Shown here piece by piece: positions 18,370 through 27,513 of a DNA stretch of 64,000 nt (the stretch's first letter is position 1; the number at the start of each line of letters is the position of its first letter). The stretch is from Didemnitutus sp047777955 (GTDB taxonomy: Bacteria; Verrucomicrobiota; Verrucomicrobiia; Opitutales; Opitutaceae). The position numbers and the translations under genes are program-made. A model generated the notes under the pieces. It did not search any database. It was given only the letters and a program-made list of their open reading frames with translations, and was not told the origin of the DNA. The DNA is taken from assembly GCF_047777955.1 (NCBI RefSeq), contig NZ_CP180537.1, positions 2,666,001 to 2,730,000 of the forward strand, written 5' to 3'.

Positions 18370-19409
18370 CAGAGTTTCGCCGGATCGAGCACCACGTGTT
18401 TGATGCGCGTGCGGTCCCAGGTGTAGGTGATGTGGACGAGGCCGTCGCGCGCCTGGATCACCGCCGGGTAGGCGTAGCCGGCCTTGTTCGGCGCGGTCTC
18501 GAGCGTCAGCACGCGCTCCCAGTGCACGCCGTCCTTCGAAATCGCGACGTCGAGCGGCCAGCGGTCGCCCTTGGCCTCGGCGGCGCGATGGCCGCTGTGG
18601 TTGTAGACGAGCAGCTGCCGGCCGTCGGCGAGCGTGACCGCGTCGGTGCCGGAGTTGGGGTTCGGCAAATCGATCGCGGTGAGCGCGGACCAGGTTCGGC
18701 CGCCGTCCTTGGACCAGGTCTGCGCGTTCACGCCCTGGCGGGTGCGCGCGACCGCCTGCAGGCGTCCGTCCGGGTGAAAGAGCACGCTCGGCTGGATGGC
18801 GTCGAAATGCGGGCCCTGCGGCACGGGCTTCGTGCGCTCCCAGGTTTGGCCGCGATCGCGCGAAAGCTCGAAATGCACGAGCCAGCCCTCCTTGTTGCCC
18901 TCGGTGCTCGAGGGCGAGAGCCAGGTGCCGTCGGCGAGCACGACCGGCTTGTTCTTGATCGGGCCGAGGATGCCGTCGGGCAGGCGCGCGGGTGGGCTCC
19001 AGGTTTGGCCGCCGTCGACCGAGGTCGTGACCATGCCCCACCACTTCGAGGGCGACGGGCCGACCTTGTAGAAGAGGAACAACGGCGCGCCCGCCGGCGC
19101 GAAGAGCACGGGATTCCACGTCGGCTCGCGCCGGCCGTCCGGCTGCCGGCCGTTCGCGACCTCGACCGCCTCGGTCCAACGGCCGTCGATGCGGTGGGCG
19201 GCCCAGATGCCCACGTCGGGCGCGCGCTCCTTCGTGCCGCCGAACCACGCCGCCACCAGGTGCCCCGGCGCCACCTCGACGATCGTCGAGGCGTGGCAGG
19301 ACGGATACGGGGCCTTTTCGAAAATGAACTCCGCTTGGACGATCGCGTCGGACGGCGCCGCCGCGAGCGACGCGAGACCGAGGCTGAGCAACAGGATCAG
19401 GATGCGCAT
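18369..19409 (-). CDS. Secreted sialidase-superfamily beta-propeller protein (exo-alpha-sialidase-like)
   Basis: A protein of 346 residues with signal peptide MRILILLLSLGLASLAAAP. Asp-box repeats typical of six-bladed sialidase propellers are visible: SVDGGQTW, SRDRGQTW and SKDGGRTW, plus a weaker SKDGVHW. The opening FIFEKAPYPSCHASTIVEV and LVAAWFGGTKE are shared with proteins annotated as exo-alpha-sialidases in plant-polysaccharide loci. No sialic-acid transport or catabolic genes (nanA, nanK, nanE) are present, so the substrate is unlikely to be sialic acid; a uronic acid or rhamnose linkage is more plausible (inference). It overlaps the GH78 gene by one base (TGATG) and lies 3 bases after the MFS gene. 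Confidence 0.8.
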   Translation of the reverse strand: MRILILLLSLGLASLAAAPSDAIVQAEFIFEKAPYPSCHASTIVEVAPGHLVAAWFGGTKERAPDVGIWAAHRIDGRWTEAVEVANGRQPDGRREPTWNPVLFAPAGAPLFLFYKVGPSPSKWWGMVTTSVDGGQTWSPPARLPDGILGPIKNKPVVLADGTWLSPSSTEGNKEGWLVHFELSRDRGQTWERTKPVPQGPHFDAIQPSVLFHPDGRLQAVARTRQGVNAQTWSKDGGRTWSALTAIDLPNPNSGTDAVTLADGRQLLVYNHSGHRAAEAKGDRWPLDVAISKDGVHWERVLTLETAPNKAGYAYPAVIQARDGLVHITYTWDRTRIKHVVLDPAKL

Positions 19410-19412
19410 AAG

Positions 19413-20684
19413 TCAGGAGGCCGGGGCGAGCGGCACGTCGCGCCGGGCGAAAACGAAGACCGCGACCAGCAGCAGCGCGGCACTGACGATGTAGACCGCG
19501 CCGCCGAAGGCGATCGCCTCGCTCATGTTGTCGATGTCGCGCGCGTGGCGGCCGTATTTCGTCGCCAGTCCCACCGCGATCGGCCCGAGCGCGCCGCCGC
19601 CCCAGCCCACGGTGTTCATGATGCCCGCGGCCGTCGCCCGCGCGCGCGGCTCCACCACGTCGTAGAGCGCGGCGAAGATGTTGGCGTCGTAGAGCCCCTT
19701 GCAGAGGCCAAAGATCGTCATCGCGACCAGCAGCGTGCGCACGTCGGTCGTCAGGCCGACCACGGCCACGAATCCGGCGCCGACCAGCAGCCCGATCGCC
19801 TGGACGAGGATGCGTCCGCCCGCGAGCCGCCGCGACAGTCGGTCGGCCAGCCAGCCGCCAATCGGGACGCTCAGCGCGCTGGCGAGGTGGATGAACACCG
19901 AGCCGGACAGGCCCGCGGTCGTGAGCCGGAACTGGAATTTTTCCGTCAGGAACGTCGGCGTCCACGCGAGAAAGACCGTGGCCACGAGATTCGCACCGAG
20001 GAACGCCAGCATGAGCAGGACGGCCGTCGGCTTGCGGAAGAAGATGCCGCCGAGCGCCTCGCGCACGCTCATCGGCGCCACGTTCGGCTCCGCCGGCGCC
20101 GCCTCCGCCTCGCCGCGCGCCGGCTCGCGCAGGAACCGCCACAGCACGAACGCCAGCAGGATCCCGGCGCCGCCGAAGAAGTAGAAACCCACCCGCCAGC
20201 CCATCGTTTCCGCGAACCAGGCGCCGAGCCAGCTGCCGCCGATCGTGCCGGCGTAGACGCTCGACTGGTGGAACGACATCGCCCGCGAACGCGTGCTGCG
20301 GTCGTGGTAGTCGCTGAGCAGCGACATCGTCGCGGGAAAATAGAAGGTCTCGCCGAATCCCTCGAGCGCGCGCACGCCGACGAATTGCCAGAGCTGGCCG
20401 CAGGCGCCGGTGAACATCGTCACGCCGCTCCAGAACACGCAGCCGCCGAGGATGAGGATCTTGCGCGAAACCCGGTCGGCGATGAAGCCCGCAAAGGGCG
20501 CGCCGGCGGCGTAGACCCAGGCGAAGGCCGAGCCGATCAGGCCGAGCTGCACGGCGTCGAATCCGAACTCGCCCTTCAGGCGGGGAAAGACCGAGAAGAT
20601 CGCCTGGCGGTCCGCGTAGTTGAAGAAGCAGACGAACCACAGCATGCCCACGACCGCCCACTTGTAGTTCCGGTGCGCGGGCAT
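19413..20684 (-). CDS. MFS transporter, anion:cation symporter type
   Basis: A protein of 423 residues with 12 predicted membrane segments. The loop between helices 2 and 3 carries GFIADRVSRK, and the matching loop in the second half carries GWLADRLSRRLAGG, both typical of the major facilitator superfamily. The N-terminal NYADRQAIFSVFPRLKGEFG resembles the anion:cation symporter family, whose members move hexuronates, glucarate or other sugar acids with protons. In this operon it is placed to import oligosaccharide or sugar-acid products of the neighbouring GH43-like, GH78 and beta-helix enzymes. The substrate is not determined. Confidence 0.9.
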   Translation of the reverse strand: MPAHRNYKWAVVGMLWFVCFFNYADRQAIFSVFPRLKGEFGFDAVQLGLIGSAFAWVYAAGAPFAGFIADRVSRKILILGGCVFWSGVTMFTGACGQLWQFVGVRALEGFGETFYFPATMSLLSDYHDRSTRSRAMSFHQSSVYAGTIGGSWLGAWFAETMGWRVGFYFFGGAGILLAFVLWRFLREPARGEAEAAPAEPNVAPMSVREALGGIFFRKPTAVLLMLAFLGANLVATVFLAWTPTFLTEKFQFRLTTAGLSGSVFIHLASALSVPIGGWLADRLSRRLAGGRILVQAIGLLVGAGFVAVVGLTTDVRTLLVAMTIFGLCKGLYDANIFAALYDVVEPRARATAAGIMNTVGWGGGALGPIAVGLATKYGRHARDIDNMSEAIAFGGAVYIVSAALLLVAVFVFARRDVPLAPAS

Positions 20685-20688
20685 GACG

Positions 20689-21675
20689 TCAGGGTTGCGC
20701 CGCCGGCCAGGCGGCGAGCAGGCGTTCCATCTCCGCGCGCGAGACGGCCACGATGCAGCCGTGGCGCGCGTGCGCCGGCATCTTGATCCGGTCGCTCACG
20801 TCCTCCCAGTGCCGGAGATCGCGCGAACGCACCAGCCCGATGGCGTCGAGCCGGTGCTTGTCGAAATAGACGCGATACTCGCCATCGACCTTGATCGACG
20901 TCGGGCCCTCGGCCCAGTAGTCGCCGGTCAACGCGGGCGAGGCCTCGCTCCACGGCCCCTCCGCGGTCTCGCCGCGGATCATCCGGATGTTCTTCTCCGT
21001 CTTCGGCTGCACGGTCTCGTTCTTCACGAACATCAGCCAGCGGCCGTCGTCGTCGCGGAGGAGGTTCGCATCGATGACGTTGAAGCCGCCGTCGTAGAGC
21101 AGCCGCGTCGGCGCGAAGGTCGCGAAGTCCGTCGTGGTCGTGGCGTAGATGCGGTGGTTGCGCTCGGGGCGGGTGTTGGACAGCTCCGTCTCGCGGAATT
21201 TCCCCAGGATCGTCGTGGACCAGAAGATCAGGTAGCGCTGGCGCGCGTCGTCCCAGACGATCTCCGGCGCCCAGCAATTCTGCGCCTGGGGCTCGTGGGC
21301 CATGACCGGCAGCGTCTTCTGCTCCGACCAGTGCACGAGGTCCAGCGACGACGCGTAGCCGATGTCGCGTCCGGTCCAGCCGGTCGTCCAGACGAGGTGC
21401 CAGGTGCCGTCGGGCCCGCGGTAGAGGCACGGGTCGCGCATGAGCTTCTTCTCGCCGGCGGTGGGTGTGAGCAGCGGCCGGCCCGCGTTGAGCATGGCGA
21501 AGGCGTAGCCGTCGCGGCTCCACGCCAGGCGGAAGCCCTCCGCCTCCTGGTCGTGGTAGAAATAGGCGAAGAGGTAGCAGGTCGCGGGCAAAGCCGCCTC
21601 CGCCGCGCGCAGCGGCGCGGCGAACACCAGCAACAGAGCCAGCCAGGCCGGCCGGTGGAGGAAGAGCCGTTGCAT
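20689..21675 (-). CDS. GH43-like five-bladed propeller glycosidase
   Basis: A protein of 328 residues with a signal peptide ending near LRAAEA. The propeller motifs match GH43 and related families: MRDPCLYRGPDGTWHLVWTTGW (Asp of the catalytic base region), CWAPEIVWDDARQRYLIFWSTT, and WAEGPTSIKVDGEYRVYFDK (Glu of the general acid region). Such enzymes remove alpha-L-arabinofuranose, beta-xylose or galactose from plant side chains. The subfamily cannot be fixed by eye. It overlaps the upstream DUF5060 gene by one base (TGATG) and precedes the MFS transporter by 4 bases. Confidence 0.82.
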   Translation of the reverse strand: MQRLFLHRPAWLALLLVFAAPLRAAEAALPATCYLFAYFYHDQEAEGFRLAWSRDGYAFAMLNAGRPLLTPTAGEKKLMRDPCLYRGPDGTWHLVWTTGWTGRDIGYASSLDLVHWSEQKTLPVMAHEPQAQNCWAPEIVWDDARQRYLIFWSTTILGKFRETELSNTRPERNHRIYATTTTDFATFAPTRLLYDGGFNVIDANLLRDDDGRWLMFVKNETVQPKTEKNIRMIRGETAEGPWSEASPALTGDYWAEGPTSIKVDGEYRVYFDKHRLDAIGLVRSRDLRHWEDVSDRIKMPAHARHGCIVAVSRAEMERLLAAWPAAQP

Positions 21676-23288
21676 CAGGAGCCCTCGAGCAGGAGTTCGA
21701 GTTTCACCGGCTGGCCGTCGGCGCCGATGCGGCGCACGCGCACCGCCATGCCGGGCTTGCCGGGCAGCGGAACCTTCCGGCCCTGGGCATCGACGAAGTG
21801 ATAAGCGTCGAGCTTCTTGGTCACGAACTCACCCGCGACCGGCGTGATGGTCATGGCCCAGGTGTCGATCACCTCGACGCGGTAGCGCTGGCCGTCGACC
21901 ACGCCGTTGCGGAAGAGTTTGAACTCCCACTCGGTCGGCTGCGCGCGGCCGAAATAGGTCAGGTAATAGGTGGCGGGCACGCCGGCGGTGTTCGGGTCCT
22001 GCCACTTGTCGATCGGATCGATGCCCTGCGGCGGGCCGTCCTCGAGCACCCGGCGCAGGAACGCCAGGCGCGGCGCGCTCTGGCCTTTCAGCGTGCCGCC
22101 GAACGACGTCCAGGTGTCCTCGTTGACGAGGAAGTAATCGCCGTGGCCGACGTAGGTGCCGGCCACCGTGCCGCACCAGAAGCGGTGCACCATTTCCTCG
22201 CCGCTGAGCTGGCCCCAGCGATACGGGCTCTGGCCCTCGTATTTGACCTCGTCGTAGACGACCGGCTTGCGCCAGACGCCGCGATACATCTCGGCGCGCC
22301 CGGGCTCCTCGACGGCGGCGCCGTTCTGGATCGAGGCGTGGGTGACCCAGGGCTTGTTGTTGTCGTAGAGCAGCGTGCCGTTGTGGATGGAGCGAAGGTG
22401 GCCGTAGGGATCGCAGGCCTGCACCAGCGCGCCGAGGCGGTCCCACTCCGGCTCGGTCTTGGTGCGGAGGAAGTCGTATTCGTTGGCCAGCGACCACCAG
22501 AGGTTGCGGTAGGCGCTGAAGCGCGCGACGACGTAGCGCACGAAGCGCTCGTTGGAGGCGGCGTCCATCGTCTCGAAGCCCCATTTGCCGTAGGGATTGA
22601 AGAGGATCACGTCGGCCTCGATGCCGAGGTCGCGCAGCTGCGCGAGGCGCTGCTCGTAGTGGCGGAAATACTCCGGGTTGAAGCGCGTGTAGTCCCAGCC
22701 GTGCGGCGGCGTGCCGGCGAACGGCCAGCGCGGCGGGGCGAACTTGCCCTGGAACGGATTCGGCTGCGGCGTGAGGAGCATGCGCGCCTTGTTGAAGGGC
22801 GCGGCGGCGAGCGTCCGCAGCGTCTGCTCCTGGACCTCCTCCGGCGTGTCGGTCCAGTTGTAGATCGTGGTGCCGATCTGCTTGAACGGCGTGCCGTCCG
22901 CGTAGGCGAAGTGGAAGGTGTTCGCCACGCGCACCGGACCGTGGTTGCCCTTCGCCGGCGGCGTAGCGGTGAAGGAGCCGATCTTGCCGGTCAGCGGCCA
23001 GCGGTTGCTCTTGGTCTCGTAGCGCCACTCGCCGACGGCGCCGGGCATGAAGCGAACCTTGTAGACGCCGTCGCCGTCGTAGAAACCCGGCACCTCGAGG
23101 GTCGTGGCGCCGTTGGTGAACACCGCGCTGAGGCGGACGTCGACGAAGGGATTGCCCTCGTCCGGCCCCTTGAGCGTGAGCTCGAAGACGCCCCATTTCT
23201 CGACGGAGACGGGCGCCTCGGCCCGGACCGGCAACGCGCCGAGCAGCACGGCGACAAGGCAAAGGAGGGACGAACGGATGGCTTTCAT
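21675..23288 (-). CDS. DUF5060/DUF4038 glycoside hydrolase-like protein with DUF5605-type C-terminus
   Basis: A protein of 537 residues with signal peptide MKAIRSSLLCLVAVLLGALPVRA. The N-terminal immunoglobulin-like DUF5060 domain (VEKWGVFELTLKG, GFYDGDGVYKVRFMPGAVGEW) leads into a TIM barrel (GTPFKQIGTTIYNWTDTP, FNPYGKWGF, LWWSLANEYDF, where the Glu after Asn fits a clan-A acid/base). It then continues with VVYDEVKYEG, a candidate nucleophile region. The C-terminal part resembles DUF5605. Related proteins act on plant cell-wall glycans (GH140-like), but the activity here is not known. It begins 14 bases after the DUF6298 gene and overlaps the GH43-like gene. Confidence 0.8.
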   Translation of the reverse strand: MKAIRSSLLCLVAVLLGALPVRAEAPVSVEKWGVFELTLKGPDEGNPFVDVRLSAVFTNGATTLEVPGFYDGDGVYKVRFMPGAVGEWRYETKSNRWPLTGKIGSFTATPPAKGNHGPVRVANTFHFAYADGTPFKQIGTTIYNWTDTPEEVQEQTLRTLAAAPFNKARMLLTPQPNPFQGKFAPPRWPFAGTPPHGWDYTRFNPEYFRHYEQRLAQLRDLGIEADVILFNPYGKWGFETMDAASNERFVRYVVARFSAYRNLWWSLANEYDFLRTKTEPEWDRLGALVQACDPYGHLRSIHNGTLLYDNNKPWVTHASIQNGAAVEEPGRAEMYRGVWRKPVVYDEVKYEGQSPYRWGQLSGEEMVHRFWCGTVAGTYVGHGDYFLVNEDTWTSFGGTLKGQSAPRLAFLRRVLEDGPPQGIDPIDKWQDPNTAGVPATYYLTYFGRAQPTEWEFKLFRNGVVDGQRYRVEVIDTWAMTITPVAGEFVTKKLDAYHFVDAQGRKVPLPGKPGMAVRVRRIGADGQPVKLELLLEGS

Positions 23289-23302
23289 GGATTCAAGACG
23301 AT

Positions 23303-25993
23303 TCAAGGTTGCACGTCGCCGGCCTCGGGCAGGCCGGTGAGGATGGCTTTGCCGGGGAAACGGGCGCGATACTCGGCCGCCATGCCGGCGATGGACTTCG
23401 CGCTGGGCCGGCCGCCCTTCCACAGGCGCTGGTGCTGGCGCGGCGCCAGATCCGTGCCGCCGCGCGGCGCGAACTCGTCGCCGCGCTCGGTGCGGAACCA
23501 GTAGGTGAAATCGATCACGTCGACCACCGCCGCACGCCGCGGATCGGCGAGGATCGCGTCCTGCACGTCCTTGCAGGCGCTGAGTGCGATGAGCGGATGC
23601 CGGCCGGTCTCGGCCTCCCACTCCGCCACGACATCGAGCCAGAACTGCATGAAATGCAGCGGGCCGCTGTTCTCGGCGCCGAGGGTGTGGATGACGTTCG
23701 GCTCGTCGGCGAGATTGGCGAGGCACTGCCGGATGTAGGCGCGGTGCAGCGCGCGGTAGGCCGGATCGGAGAGGTCGTAGAACTCCGCCGCCATCTTGAC
23801 CGTGTCGCCGGCAAAGGGCGGCGGCTCGGTGAAGCGCGTGCCGTTGATGTTGTTCGCCGGGCGCCACGGCGAATCAACCCAGTGGGCACCGGCCTCGAGG
23901 ATGTTGTGCTGGAAATACATCTCGTTCACCAGCACGAGGCCCTTCTGGCGCGCCAGCCCGGCGAACTCCCGCAGCCGCGCGAAATACCAGGCGTTGTATT
24001 TCGTCAGGTCGTAGCGGCTGAGCCCGTCCCACGCGCTCCCCTGCCCGCTGCGCGCGAACGGCTGCTCGAAGAACGGCGGCCAGACGTCGCCATCGGGCCG
24101 GCGCATCCGCTCGTGGTCCATGCGGCGGCGCTCATACCAGAGGCCGTAGTGATGCCGCAACACGACCTGCCGCTTCGCCGCCATCGCGTCGGTCAGCTCG
24201 TCGAGATCGTCCGTGAAACAGGGACCGTGCATCCCCGGCACGAAGCGGGTGAGCGCGGGCTGGGCCGGCTCCGCGCCCGCGTAGAGGTAGCCGCGCCACC
24301 AGGAGATGTCCTCCTCGCGTCCGCTCAGGCGCGCGCCGCCGACGGTGAGGACGCCGTGCGTCAGCGCGAGCGGCCGGCCCGCGTTGGACGATTGTAGGGC
24401 GGGGTCTCCCGATCCCGCCAGAGCGGCGGCGCGAGCAGGCGGGGTCGGGAGACCCCGCCCTACATCATCAACAGCAAAAGCGCGCGGCTCGAGCGCGCCA
24501 AGCGCAGCGGGGCCCAGCCGCGCCTCCAGCTGCGCGCGATACAGGCTCTCGGGCTTGATGAACTCGTTCACCTGGCTCCAATGGCCGTCGCCGACGAACT
24601 GCCCCCAGACGCCATCGGCCCAGTTCTGCGCCGTCGGCGGCTGACGGCAGATCACGACCGGGGCGGAGCACTGCCAGAGCATCGAGTTCGCCGCCGCCCA
24701 GCCGACGCCCTGGTTCCACGTCTCGCGGTTGTTCAGCTCCAGCGTGCCGCCGTCGAGGGTGACGTTGTCGAAGAGGATGCCCGACGCCCAGCTGCCCACC
24801 GAGCCGCTGAAGCCGCGGCTGCGTTCGGCGCGGCACTCCAGAAACACGTTCGGTCCGCCGGCGAGATAGCCGACCGTGAAGTCGTTGCGCCCGTCCTCCG
24901 CGCGACAGCGCAGGAACAGCGTCTGCTCGCCGCGGGTGTGAAAGGTGTGCCGGCGATAGCCGCCGAGCTCGGACACGGGCGCGACCGAGGCGCAGTCCTG
25001 CACCGTCACGCGCCGGCTGCCGGGACCGAGGTTGAACGCCGAACCGGCGAAGTGCGCCGCCGTGACGTTCGCGATCCAGCCGTCCTCGACGTGCTCGAAG
25101 AACACCGCCTCCCAGGCGTGCTGCTCATCGAGCGGGTTAGCGGCATCGAAGGCCGATTCGCAACGCAGGTTTTCCACGCCGACCTGCCGCAGCGGGCCCG
25201 GCGCTCCGAGCGCTGCGAGCGTGGCGCCGCCGAACTTTTTCTCCAGCGCCGTGGTCATCGGCGCGTCCAGCGTCACGACCTGGCCCTCGACGGCCACGAT
25301 CGTCCGCGTCCAGCGCACGGACATTGCCGCGGGCTTCCAGGCGAATTGCTGCCGGCCCGGCGCGACGTCCATGCCGAGCGCGTGCACCCACGCAGGCGTG
25401 GCGGGACGCGTGATCCGGACGATATCGCCCGCGGCCAGGCCGCGAGCGTCGTCGAGCGTCAGCTTCGTCGCGCCGACGGGCGCGCGCTCGTCCGTCACGA
25501 CGCGGACGTGTCCGGTCTCGCTCCGCTCCTGGCCGCGCGCCGCGATCAGGGCGCGGCGGTCCGTCCCCGCCGCCACGAGCACGGTCTGCTCGCCCGCCCC
25601 GCGCAGCACGACACCGCCCGCGCGGATCGCGAGCCGGCCGCTCAGCTCGTAGCGTCCGGGCAACAGCAGCACCGCGCCGCGAAAGCCATGAGCGTCGGGT
25701 TCGCGGCGCGCGACCTCGTCGAGCGCCGCCTGGATCGCCGCCGTGGCGTCGCCCGCCTGTGGCGAAACGGCGATCACGGCCGGCACCCGCGGGAGCGCGG
25801 TGCCGCCGCCGGCATAGCCCGCGGCGGAGAAGTCCGGCAGGCGGTCGCCGTTGGCGGCGGCGACGTAGTCGAGTTTTCCCGCCTGCGCGCGCACCACGGG
25901 AGGACTTTGCACGCCGAGCAGCACCGCCGGCAGCGCCAGCAGCAGCGCCGCGAGGCGCCGGGCGAACAACGGAGAGCGAGGAGCGGGCATCAT
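23303..25993 (-). CDS. Pectate-lyase-type beta-helix fused to a DUF6298 TIM-barrel-like domain
   Basis: A protein of 896 residues starting at paired ATG codons (25993 or 25990), with a signal peptide (LFARRLAALLLALPAVLLG). Residues about 70-500 are a Pectate_lyase_3-type beta-helix (ATAAIQAALDEV, GAVLLLPGRYEL, VVLRGAGEQTVLVAAG). Residues about 560-890 match DUF6298, with barrel-like motifs (VVLRHHYGLWYERRR, VLVNEMYFQHNILEAG, HTLGAENSGPLHFMQF). The linker (coding bases 24393-24464) is made of a long imperfect palindrome that stays in frame. The start overlaps the stop of the upstream glycosidase gene by 4 bases. It likely attacks a pectin-type backbone; no activity is established for DUF6298 to my knowledge. 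Confidence 0.8.
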   Translation of the reverse strand: MMPAPRSPLFARRLAALLLALPAVLLGVQSPPVVRAQAGKLDYVAAANGDRLPDFSAAGYAGGGTALPRVPAVIAVSPQAGDATAAIQAALDEVARREPDAHGFRGAVLLLPGRYELSGRLAIRAGGVVLRGAGEQTVLVAAGTDRRALIAARGQERSETGHVRVVTDERAPVGATKLTLDDARGLAAGDIVRITRPATPAWVHALGMDVAPGRQQFAWKPAAMSVRWTRTIVAVEGQVVTLDAPMTTALEKKFGGATLAALGAPGPLRQVGVENLRCESAFDAANPLDEQHAWEAVFFEHVEDGWIANVTAAHFAGSAFNLGPGSRRVTVQDCASVAPVSELGGYRRHTFHTRGEQTLFLRCRAEDGRNDFTVGYLAGGPNVFLECRAERSRGFSGSVGSWASGILFDNVTLDGGTLELNNRETWNQGVGWAAANSMLWQCSAPVVICRQPPTAQNWADGVWGQFVGDGHWSQVNEFIKPESLYRAQLEARLGPAALGALEPRAFAVDDVGRGLPTPPARAAALAGSGDPALQSSNAGRPLALTHGVLTVGGARLSGREEDISWWRGYLYAGAEPAQPALTRFVPGMHGPCFTDDLDELTDAMAAKRQVVLRHHYGLWYERRRMDHERMRRPDGDVWPPFFEQPFARSGQGSAWDGLSRYDLTKYNAWYFARLREFAGLARQKGLVLVNEMYFQHNILEAGAHWVDSPWRPANNINGTRFTEPPPFAGDTVKMAAEFYDLSDPAYRALHRAYIRQCLANLADEPNVIHTLGAENSGPLHFMQFWLDVVAEWEAETGRHPLIALSACKDVQDAILADPRRAAVVDVIDFTYWFRTERGDEFAPRGGTDLAPRQHQRLWKGGRPSAKSIAGMAAEYRARFPGKAILTGLPEAGDVQP
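24393..24464. repeat. REP-like palindrome inside a coding sequence
   Basis: Two 27-base arms (24393-24419 and 24438-24464) are inverted copies with a single mismatch, separated by 18 bases. The core is GTAGGGCGGGGTCTCCCGA. It lies in the linker of the DUF6298 gene without breaking the frame and resembles the palindrome at 63330-63404. Confidence 0.75.
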
Positions 25994-27513
25994 GGAGCAG
26001 GCAGCGAAGCCGTCAGCGGGGTGAGAGATGGAGCACTGGCGGCCAGTTGGCCATCCACGAAGAGGCGGAAGCCGCGGATCCCGAAGCGGCGGCCGTCGCG
26101 GTCCCACTCGAGCGCGAGCTCGTGACCGTGATAGCGCACGCGCTCGAGACGGAACCACGCCCAGGCGTCCGCCGGCAGCAGCGGCGCGACCTCGACCACG
26201 TTGTCCGCTCGCGGCCGCAGCCCGATCAGATCGGCGATGAGCAGGTCGGCGAAGGTCGAGTGGTTGTAGAAGCGGCTGCGCGGGTTCGCGCCCATGATCC
26301 ACTCGCCGGTCTTCTCGTCGAGATACTCGCCGATGTAGGGGCGGCCGTCGTAGCGCTGGCTCCGCACATAGGTCATGAACGCCGCGAAATAATCGCGCGC
26401 CGTCACCGCGTCCTGCGGGTAATCGCGCAGCACGTTCGCCAGCGCGGTGAGCGTCTGCGCCGTCGCGAAGGGCCACACGGCGCCGTCCCACTCGCAGGTG
26501 CGGATGCCGCGCGTGCGGAAAGTCGGATCGCGCCGCTCCGCGGTCGTGAGACCCGCCGGGGCCTTGAAGCCGTGCTCGTCGGTGAGCTGCTTCCACGCCA
26601 CCTCGTAGCCGCGCCCGGGCTCGGGCAGGTGAAAATACCAGGGAATGAAGCCGATCGCCTCGCGCACCGGGATGCGCTCCAGCGCCTCCGTGCGGGAGGT
26701 GAAGAAGGCCCGCTCCGGATCCCAGAGCGTGTCGAGCACGAGCCGGCGCAGCCGCGCGGCCTTGGCCGCGAACTCGTCCGCCACGTCCGTCCGGCCGGCC
26801 GCGCGCGCCAGCGCGGCGATGGCGGCGGCGTTGCCGGCCATGTAGCAGCTGATCGTCGGACGCACGTTCTTCACCTTGCGGCCGCCGCTGATCGACTCCT
26901 CCATCGCGTCGCGGACGTCGTATTGCCAGAAGAGCCCGTCCGGGCGGCCGTTTTCCTTCTCCCACGCGCGATAATCGGACACCAGGTCGTCGAGCAGCGC
27001 ACCGGCGCCCTTCATGTCGCCGGTCACGAGCGCCCGCTGCCACACGGCGTAGGCGAGCCACTGCGAATATTTGTGCAGATGCGGCTGCGGGCGGCTGTTA
27101 CTCCCATGCAGCCAATACTGCACGTAATCGTCCGCGAAGCCTTGCTCCCGCAACCACCGCAACTCCATCAAATGATGCCCCAGCGCGCTGCTGATCGGGC
27201 GCGGCTTGGTGATGAACTCGGTGAAGACCCAGCGGCCGCTCGCCTCGTCGCGCTTCAGGTGCTTGCGCAGCGACCACCAGCGGAACCAGTAGATCTCCTC
27301 GACCTCCGCGTCCGCGCAGGTGAACGCCGGCACGTTGGCCTGCAGCCAGTCCGCGCTCGCCGCGTTCGGCACAGCGTTGACCACGCCCTCGTCCTCCATC
27401 GCGTTGAAGCGCGCGACGTGCGAGGCGATCACCTCGGCGACCGGCGCGGCGCGCGCAACCACGGGCGGGCAGGCCGCGAGCAGGGCAACGAACAACAGGC
27501 GACGGGGTGACAT
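25990..27513 (-). CDS. Secreted (alpha/alpha)6 glycosidase, MGH1-like glycoside hydrolase domain
   Basis: A protein of 507 residues. ATG 27513 begins the signal peptide (MSPRRLLFVALLAACPPVVARAAP); a GTG at 27525 is an alternative. The body shows the alternating helices and aromatic motifs of (alpha/alpha)6-barrel glycosidases: YWFRWWSLRKHL, LFWQYDVRDAMEESISGG, IGFIPWYFHLP, CEWDGAVWPFATAQTLTALAN and MGANPRSRFYNHSTFADLLI. A short C-terminal beta domain follows (VAPLLPADAWAWFRLERV). This pattern fits the MGH1-like/GH63-clan domain often annotated in plant-polysaccharide loci; the substrate is unknown. It is the first gene of the eight-gene minus-strand operon, facing the large plus-strand operon across a 485-base divergent region. 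Confidence 0.8.
   Translation of the reverse strand: MSPRRLLFVALLAACPPVVARAAPVAEVIASHVARFNAMEDEGVVNAVPNAASADWLQANVPAFTCADAEVEEIYWFRWWSLRKHLKRDEASGRWVFTEFITKPRPISSALGHHLMELRWLREQGFADDYVQYWLHGSNSRPQPHLHKYSQWLAYAVWQRALVTGDMKGAGALLDDLVSDYRAWEKENGRPDGLFWQYDVRDAMEESISGGRKVKNVRPTISCYMAGNAAAIAALARAAGRTDVADEFAAKAARLRRLVLDTLWDPERAFFTSRTEALERIPVREAIGFIPWYFHLPEPGRGYEVAWKQLTDEHGFKAPAGLTTAERRDPTFRTRGIRTCEWDGAVWPFATAQTLTALANVLRDYPQDAVTARDYFAAFMTYVRSQRYDGRPYIGEYLDEKTGEWIMGANPRSRFYNHSTFADLLIADLIGLRPRADNVVEVAPLLPADAWAWFRLERVRYHGHELALEWDRDGRRFGIRGFRLFVDGQLAASAPSLTPLTASLPAP

Noticed and set aside
15811..18426. Plus-strand ORF of 871 codons
   Set aside because: Antisense shadow of the GH78 gene; GC-rich DNA leaves the opposite frame open.
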